This document shows, in pieces, positions 58,190 through 64,000 of a stretch of 64,000 bases of DNA. A program made the translations under genes and the position numbers. The notes under the pieces are model-generated. The model saw nothing but the letters and a program-made list of their open reading frames with translations, was not told where the DNA came from and searched no databases. How positions within the stretch are numbered: the first letter of the stretch is position 1; every line of letters starts with the position of its first letter. The stretch is from Manihot esculenta (lineage: Eukaryota; Streptophyta; Magnoliopsida; Malpighiales; Euphorbiaceae): the NCBI RefSeq assembly GCF_001659605.2, contig NC_035173.2, positions 17,451,814-17,515,813 of the forward strand, written 5' to 3'.

Positions 58190-58880
58190 GTTCTTTGGCC
58201 TTGTTCAGATTCAGGCTTTTCATTGGTTTCGGGGTGCCGGGGTCATTTTGGAGCCCGGTCTTCATCATCTCAGCACGTTTTGTGGTGCCGGGGTCATTTT
58301 TGAGCCCGGTCACCCACCTCACTGAGGTCTTAAACAAGATTCGGGCGCTTCGGCCTTACTGTCGCTTCATCATCTCAGCCGGTTTATGGTGCCGAGGTCA
58401 TTTTTGAGCCCGGTCACCCACCTCACTGAGGCATTGAAAAAGATTCAGGCACTTTGGTCTTACTGTCGCTTCATCATCTTAGCCGGTTTTACGGTGCCGG
58501 GGTCATTTTTGAGCCAGTCACCCACCTCACTGAGGCCTTGAACTCGATTCAGACACTTTGGCCTTACTGTCGCTTCATCATCTCAGCCGGTTTTGTGGTG
58601 TCGGGGTCATTTTTGAGCCCGGTCACCCACCTCACTGAGGCCTTGAACAAGATTCAGGCACTTTGGCCTTACTGTAGCTTCATCATCTCAGCCAGTTTTG
58701 TGGTGCCGAGGTCATTTTTGAGCCCGGTCACCCACCTCACTGAGGCCTTGAACAAGATTTAGGCACTTTGGCCTTACTGTCGCTTCATCATCTCAGCCGG
58801 TTTTGTGGTACCGGGATCTTTTTGAGCCCGGTCACCCACCTCACTGAGGCCTTGAACAAGATTCAGGCACTTTGTTCGTG
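58190..58880. repeat. Minisatellite, about six copies of 104-105 bp
   Basis: The motif CACCCACCTCACTGAGG recurs at 58,311, 58,415, 58,519, 58,624, 58,729 and 58,833. Each unit also contains GAGCCCGGTC, TTCATCATCTCAGCCGGTTT and GGTGCCGGGGTCATTTTTGA. Units differ at a few positions. A partial unit precedes the first. One frame stays open through several units, but the protein is just the repeat translated. Confidence 0.92.
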
Positions 58881-59004
58881 TCTGTTTTCTTTTTCTTTTT
58901 AAAGAAGGCAAAACAAGTCATGGCAAACAACATAATTTGACAATAATATTTATTTTATTTGCACATTTTAAAGTATAGTTGTTCGCGTTACATTCGGTAG
59001 GACT

Positions 59005-59880
59005 TTAAGGAAAATATCTCTTCAAATGCTGGATATTCCAAGCATGAAGCTCGGGGTTCCCTCGCATGTCCCCAATTCGATACACACCTGGTTTGATCAC
59101 TTTAATTATTCTGAAGGGGCCCTCCCAAGTAGGCACCAGTTTTCCCACTACAGCTCTTTTTCCAGTGGCTTCTAAGTTTCTCAATGCTAGGTCTCCTACC
59201 TTCAAGCTCATTTCCCTAACTCTTTGGTTGTAGTAGCGAGCCGCCTTCTGTTGATATGCAGCGGTATGAATCTAAGCTTCTTCTCTGACTTCCTCTAGGG
59301 CATCTAGGTTACTTCTCAGTTTATCATCGTTGGTGTTCTCGCTATTGAACTGGACTCGATGTGTAGGGACTTGCAGCTCGATTGGAACTACAGCTTCAGT
59401 GCCAAACGCAAGTGCGAAAGGTGTTTCTTTGGTTGGCGTTCTAGGCACAGTTCTGAATGCCCACAGGATACTGTTGAGCTCGTCTGCCCAATTTCTCTTT
59501 GCCCCATCCAATCGCTTCTTCAGTCCTTAGAGGATAGCTCTGTTGGTGACCTCTGTTTGGCCGTTGGTTTGGGGATGGGCCACTGAGGAGAATTTATGCC
59601 ATATGCCCATATTTGTCGTGAATTCCCTGAAAGCATTGCAGTCAAATTGCCTGCCATTGTCTAATATGAGCACCCTCAGTATACCAAACCTGCAGATGAT
59701 GTTGCCCCAGACGAAATCTATCATTTTTCTTGCTGTAATTGTGGGGATTGCCTCTGCCTCTGGCCATTTTGAAAAGTACTCCACAACCACTATTACAAAC
59801 TTCTTCTGCCCTGTGGTCTTAGGAAAAGGCCCTAGGATGTCTATGCCCCACTGCAAGAACGGCCATGGGCTGGATATGCT
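59005..59880 (-). pseudogene. Integrase core and C-terminal domain, second Tat element
   Basis: 59,856-59,527 reads MQWGIDILGPFPKTTGQKKF (first Asp in DILGPF), ILDNGRQFD (second Asp) and SVAHPQTNGQTEVTNRAI (Glu), so the D-D-E set is visible. A stop near 59,526 and frame changes follow. Next is RNWADELNSILWAFRTVPRT, then TPTKETPFALAFGTEAVVPI (59,511-59,272). At 59,211-59,005 the SH3-like end reads KLVPTWEGPFRIIKVIKPGV then PELHAWNIQHLKRYFP. No chromodomain is present. Confidence 0.85.
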
Positions 59881-59883
59881 GGA

Positions 59884-60975
59884 TTAAGGTGTGGCTGGAA
59901 TGTTGATGGTGTTGGCAAACCTTTGGCATACATCACATCTTCGGACGAACTCCTCGGTCTCCCTTTTGACGGTGGGCCAGTAGTATCCCTGTCTGAATAT
60001 TTTGTTTGCCAATGTCCCCGCTCCTTCATGGGCTCCACAGATTCCTTGATGTATTTCTTCCATTACCCTTACAGCTTCTTCTGGGCTGACACACCGGAGC
60101 CATGGGCTGGACTTCCCTCTTCGGTATAGGGTTCCCCTCACCGTTTGGTAGTTGGCAGCCCGAGCCGCAATTTTCTTTGCCTCAGCTTTATCCTCAGGGA
60201 GCTTTCCCTTCTCCAAATATTCGAGGTACGGGGTCATCCAGTTCTGTTTTTCCTCGATCTCCATTACAGTGTTTGCTTTTTCAAAGGCAGGAGTGCTGAC
60301 GTGTTGTATGTATACCTCGTCTGGAAGCTGTTCCAGCTCTTCCTTAGACAGTCGATTGAGTAGGTCTGCCTCTTCGTTTTCTTCCCGAGGTATTCTTTGG
60401 TATCTTACCATGATCCCTTGGCTTCTTAGCTCGGCCTCTATGGCCTTTACCCTTGCCAAGTAGTTCTGCATGGTCGGGTCTCTTGCCTGATATGCCCCCG
60501 TTATTTGGCTGATCACTAACTGGGAGTCACTATTTATCTCAAGGTCGGTTGCCCCTACTTCTATTGCGATCAACATCCCGTTTATTAGGGCTTCATATTC
60601 TGCTACATTGTTGGATGCATTAAACTCCAAGCGTAGAGCATAGCAAACTTTGAACCCTTCAGGTCCTTTCAGCATTATTCCCGTGCCGCTGCCCCCAGCG
60701 CTGGATGCCCCATCCACATACAACTTCCAGCTAAATTCTCGAGGGGATTGCCTTTCTTTCTCTCCTTCTAATGCTCTCGAGGATGTCTCACTAGGTTCTA
60801 CTTGTTTTTCATTGAAGGAGCACTCCGCTATGAAGTTGGCGAGAGCTTGAGATTTTATGGTTGTGCGAGGTCGGTACTCTAAGCAGTAGGGGCTAATCTC
60901 AATAGACCAAGCAAGCATCCGACCTGAAGTTTCTGGTCTGTGGAGAATTTTCTTCAATGGCTGGTCTGTCATCAC
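59884..60975 (-). pseudogene. Second RNase H and integrase zinc finger, second Tat element
   Basis: An open segment of 363 codons has KLYVDGASSAGGSGTGIMLK, then LRLEFNASNNVAEYEALING and NSDSQLVISQITGAYQARDP (D, E and D of the extra RNase H), REENEEADLLNRLSKEE, and the zinc finger EIHQGICGAHEGAG...FRQGYYWPT, CDVCQRFA. A stop at 60,976 separates it from the RT segment. It is the best-preserved copy of this domain pair in the window. Confidence 0.85.
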
Positions 60976-60981
60976 TACTCC

Positions 60982-62203
60982 TTAGTGGCTTTCTAGGTAA
61001 ACCCTGAATTTTCTGACTGCTAGCAATAGAGCATATGTTATTTTTTCGATGTTCAGATATCTTGTCTCAGCATCTTTGAGCACTTTGCTGACATAGAATA
61101 CTGGCTTCTGCTCTCCTACTTCCACTCTCACCAGTACAGCACTGACAGCTTGTTCCGAAGCTGATAAGTAGATCAAGAGCTCTTCCCCTTCCAGTGGACT
61201 GCTAAGTACATGCGGCGAACTAAGATATCACTTGAGCTCTTTGAAAGCTTCTTGACAGTCCTCGGTCCATTCGAAATTCGAAACTTTTATCAACTTCTTG
61301 AAGAATGGTAGGCACATTTCTGCCGACCTTGACATGAAACGATTAAGCGCTACTACCCTTCCAGTGAGTCTTTGGACATCCCTCACACAGGTTGGTTCAG
61401 GCATCTTCAATATGGCTTCCACCTTCTCAAGGTTGGGCTCGATACCCTTTCCACTCACCATGTAACCTAGGAATTTTTCACCCCTGATAAAGAAAGCACA
61501 TTTTGTTGGGTTCAGCCTCATTCTGTATTGCTCCAGTACCTCAAATACTTCCTTCAGAACTATCAAGTGTTGTTGAAAGGTCGGACTCTTCGCCACCATA
61601 TCGTCCACATATACTTTGACATTTCTACCAATCTGGTCTTTGAAAATTTTATTCATTAGTCTCTGGTATGTTGCCCCAGCATTCTTTAGCCCAAAAGGCA
61701 TGGCCTGGTAACAGTGAGTCCTATCTTCTGTTATGAACGAGGTCTTTTCCTCATTTGACCTGTCCATTGGGATTTGGTGGTAACCAAACATTGCATCCAG
61801 AGACGACATGTAATCAAAACCGGCCGTAGAGTTGACCATTTTATTAATATCAGGGAGGGGATAACAAACTTTAGGGCAGGCCTGGTTCAGGTCAGTAAAA
61901 TCTATACACATCCTATACTTGCCATTGGCTTTTTTCACTAGTACAGGATTTGCTAGCCATTGCGGATACATTACTTCCCTAATAAACCCTGCTTCCTCCA
62001 GCTTTCGCACCTCCTCCCTAGTGGCCTGTTGCTTCTCTCTTCCCGCTCTTCTTCTGCTTTATTGGCTTGGCTTCAGGGAGGACGTTCAGCTTGTGAGTCA
62101 TCACCTCAGGGTCTATCCTAGGCATGTCAGATGGCTTCCAGGAGAAGCTTGAGGCGTGCCCTCGGATTAGGGCCATTGCTTCAATTTTCTGCTCTTCAGT
62201 CAA
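60982..62203 (-). pseudogene. Reverse transcriptase and first RNase H, second Tat element
   Basis: The RT segment (62,010-61,228) includes KANGKYRMCIDFTDLNQACP, SSLDAMFGYHQIPMDRSNEE, KTSFITEDRTHCYQAMPFGL and the active site YVDDMVAKS with both aspartates. The first RNase H tail (61,176-60,982) reads YLSASEQAVSAVLVRVEVGE then YVSKVLKDAETRYLNIEKIT. The N-terminal linker (62,203-62,018) reads RGHASSFSWKPSDMPRIDPE. Frame breaks are at about 62,015 and between 61,177 and 61,227. Confidence 0.87.
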
Positions 62204-62302
62204 GCCAGCATTGAGACTAAAAACCTTGTATGCTTCTGCTTCTGATAGGGGGAAGGTTTCCAGTTCTCCAACTGGTTTCGTTCTGGCTTCTTTCTTCTCA
62301 TC

Positions 62303-62613
62303 TCAGACTTCCAGGACCTCCGAGTCAAATTTTTCCCCTGCCGAGCTCGGTTCTGACACTGTGGCCAGGTATACTGCTCTCGCCTCTTCTTGACATCCTC
62401 TGACTACTCCCACTCCTGCTTCGGTTGGGAACTTCATAGCCAGGTATCGGATGCTGGTCACTACCTCAAAATCATACAGCACAGGCCTTCCCAGTATTGC
62501 ATTATAGTTCAGGGGAAGCTTTACCACCAAGAATACTACATAGTGAGTTCGGGCCAAGGGTGCCTCTCCGAGGGTCAGAGCCAATTTCACCTTTCCTTCC
62601 ACAGGTACCAGGA
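62303..62613 (-). pseudogene. Protease-flanking region, second Tat element
   Basis: The minus strand reads VEGKVKLALTLGEAPLARTH, then VVKLPLNYNAILGRPVLYDF and MKFPTEAGVG. The NAILGRP motif is intact. The upstream part, with the protease Asp motif, is cut away by foreign sequence at 62,614. Confidence 0.8.
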
Positions 62614-62850
62614 CTGTAATACCCGGCTAGACCCCGGCACCAGAATTCCTACCTTCCGGCGGAATCTCCGTTGGAATCCAAAATTCTCGGATGTCAGAGC
62701 CTTCTAGAATGGTAAAATAAAGGTTTTCTAAAATGTTTTTACATGTTTTTATGGTTTTATTGAAGAAAGAAAGAAAGAAAACCCAGGTTCGGCTGCCGAA
62801 CATGGGGAGTTTGCGGAAGCACCTTTGGCCCCCGAAGGTGGTCTGGCTAG
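62614..62850 (-). mobile_element. Fragment of the long-LTR family seen at 40,777
   Basis: It begins TGTAATACCCGGCTAGACC, the reverse complement of the end of the solo LTR at 43,060, and stays similar for about 235 bp, including a TTCGGCTGCCGAA palindrome at 62,790. It then changes abruptly to gag sequence, so most of this LTR (over 2 kb) and the internal pol are missing. Confidence 0.78.
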
Positions 62851-63044
62851 CCACCTCCCAGGATAGGCTATCCAGCCTTGGGTCCACATAGTTTTTAAAC
62901 CACTCCTTTGCTTTCTTGCATTTCAATGTGAACCCCGCCATTTGAATGGCTCTGCTATCACTGGCTCCTAACTCATCTGTTATCATCTTCACCGTTTTGA
63001 GGTACTCAAACGGATCATCCCCTGTTTTGAACTTAGGAGCATGC
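62851..63044 (-). pseudogene. Gag fragment of another Ty3 element
   Basis: The minus strand reads KFKTGDDPFEYLKTVKMITD, then ELGASDSRAIQMAGFTLKCK and EWFKNYVDPRLDSLSWE. This is a capsid-type gag core. It is fused on one side to the LTR fragment at 62,614 and on the other is cut by an LTR at 63,045. It belongs to neither Tat element. Confidence 0.7.
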
Positions 63045-64000
63045 TGACTCGCGGTTGTCGAAGCCGGTCAAAAATAACCTTTCTGGTTATCAACAATTTA
63101 CAACTGCAGATAGTGGTGAAAGGATCGAATCCACAGGGAATTGAGAACTCACCTATTTCTCTTTTTGGGACCAAGAAAATAAACTGAAACAATAATAAAC
63201 TAAAAATGAGATAAAAACTGAAAGTGGGATCAAATGAGATAAACTGAAAATTGGGATCAAAACTGTCGACAAAATAATAGGGGGGTTTGAGATTGATTGT
63301 AGTAAACTAATAATGAGAAAAATAATGGAAAGCAAATAATTAAATAAAAAGTAATCAATAATGAGAAAGCTCTAGTTGAAGTATTGGATCCACTTTAGTT
63401 GTTGGGATTGATCACAGACACTATGTTCTTTTGGGTTGATTCAATAGATTAGTTATGGAGATGGAAGACGCTTCTCACCACCATTATCTCTCATTATGAT
63501 TAAACCAATTAGGGAACGTCCTCTAATTAATTACTAATTAACAAATTGCCAAGGAACGTCCTTGGGCCTTAGGCATCAAAACAATTGTCAATTGCATTAA
63601 AAAATAGAGAGATCCAATCCTAGCTACCCAAACGTATGGAGATAACGCTAGATCATACAATTTCCTTGGGTTTTATCCCAAGTGTTCTCATGTAAGAATA
63701 ATCCAAGCAATTAAGGACTTAAATTATTCAAACTAACAAATAATTATTTTGCAATAAAAAATCAACGTAGATCTCAATAACCAAACAATATGAAAATTAA
63801 ATATGAAATTGCATGAATATTGAATTCCCAAAAATTAAACAATATTTGATCAAGTCTCACAACCCATTAATCAACTGAATCTTCAACCAATATTCAACTA
63901 GATCAAAGAAATCAGCCACTCATTGGCTGAAGTAAAAACAGAAAAATAAAAAGGAAAAAGAAAGAAAAGAAGAAACCGAAGACAGGAGGAATCCGCCTTG
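63045..64000 (-). mobile_element. Second copy of the 47,097 LTR family, cut by the window end
   Basis: It starts TGACTCGCGGTTGTCGAAGC like the solo LTR at 47,097 and stays alignable to the window end with moderate divergence. Whether it is solo or part of a full element cannot be seen. Confidence 0.82.

Larger units (their letters stand above)
53693..64000 (-). mobile_element. Second Tat-lineage Ty3 element, 3' part, continuing beyond the window
   Basis: The 3' LTR (53,693-54,132) is followed by a purine tract, a plus-strand antisense ORF (54,374-57,312), a spacer with a minisatellite, then minus-strand integrase, RNase H, RT and protease up to about 62,613. From there foreign LTR and gag sequence intervenes, and the 5' end is outside the window. 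The proteins are of the same lineage as in the element at 37,735, but the LTR is clearly different, so it is a separate family. Confidence 0.82.

Noticed and set aside
58195..58762. CRISPR-like regular direct repeats, or a repeat protein
   Set aside because: The 104-bp units are contiguous tandem copies without unique spacers, in a plant retrotransposon. The open frame is just repeat.

Overview
The window is eukaryotic, nuclear plant DNA from a dicot. The evidence is exon fragments with plant-type GT-AG introns, chloroplast-protein gene relics, and plant Ty3/gypsy LTR retrotransposons with initiator-Met tRNA primer sites. The long LTR at 40.8-43.1 kb and its many TTCGGCGGCCGAA-type palindromes remind me of Euphorbiaceae genomes such as cassava or rubber tree. 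That attribution is from memory and tentative. I see no clearly intact host gene in the 64 kb. Nearly everything is repeat, transposon or gene relic.

Region A (1-29,996) is a head-to-tail array of a unit of about 3.53 kb. Seven copies, full or deleted, start at 1, 3,533, 7,062, 10,239, 19,261, 22,665 and 28,136. The first two differ at only about 20 positions by eye. Each complete unit carries the same dead first-exon piece of a 4-coumarate-CoA-ligase-like (4CL-like) gene. This piece lies between two inverted arms of about 205 bp, which looks like a gene fragment captured by a terminal-inverted-repeat transposon. Two young Ty3 elements with 5-bp target duplications sit inside the array. One (12,835-18,180) is a CRM-type (centromeric-retrotransposon-type) element with an intact protease-RT-RNase H-integrase ORF but no gag. 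The other (24,359-27,985) is a short relative keeping only the protease part.

Region B (30.0-36.5 kb) is a patchwork of intron-containing fragments of unrelated genes. In order they are Pelota, TGD3, starch synthase 4, a GH3 beta-xylosidase and, on the other strand, a light-harvesting chlorophyll a/b protein. All carry frameshifts, stops or lost exons. After 1.2 kb of AT-rich DNA comes region C (37,735-50,445), a minus-strand Tat-lineage Ty3 element. It has decayed gag and pol, two RNase H domains and a plus-strand antisense ORF next to its 3' LTR. A solo LTR (40,777-43,060) and a second solo LTR (47,097-49,499) are nested in it, and the second itself contains a small TRIM element (48,289-49,092).

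Region D (50.4-53.7 kb) holds more light-harvesting gene debris and three tandem AT-rich repeats of 361-405 bp. Region E (53,693 to the end) is a second, different Tat-lineage element in the same orientation, with a fuller antisense coiled-coil ORF, a 104-bp minisatellite and a broken pol. It is interrupted at 62,614 by another Ty3 fragment and at 63,045 by a second copy of the LTR seen at 47,097, which runs off the window.

Taken together this looks like pericentromeric or centromere-proximal DNA built by nested retrotransposition, unequal exchange and DNA-level capture of gene pieces. The centromeric link is an inference from the CRM-type insertions in a homogeneous tandem array.
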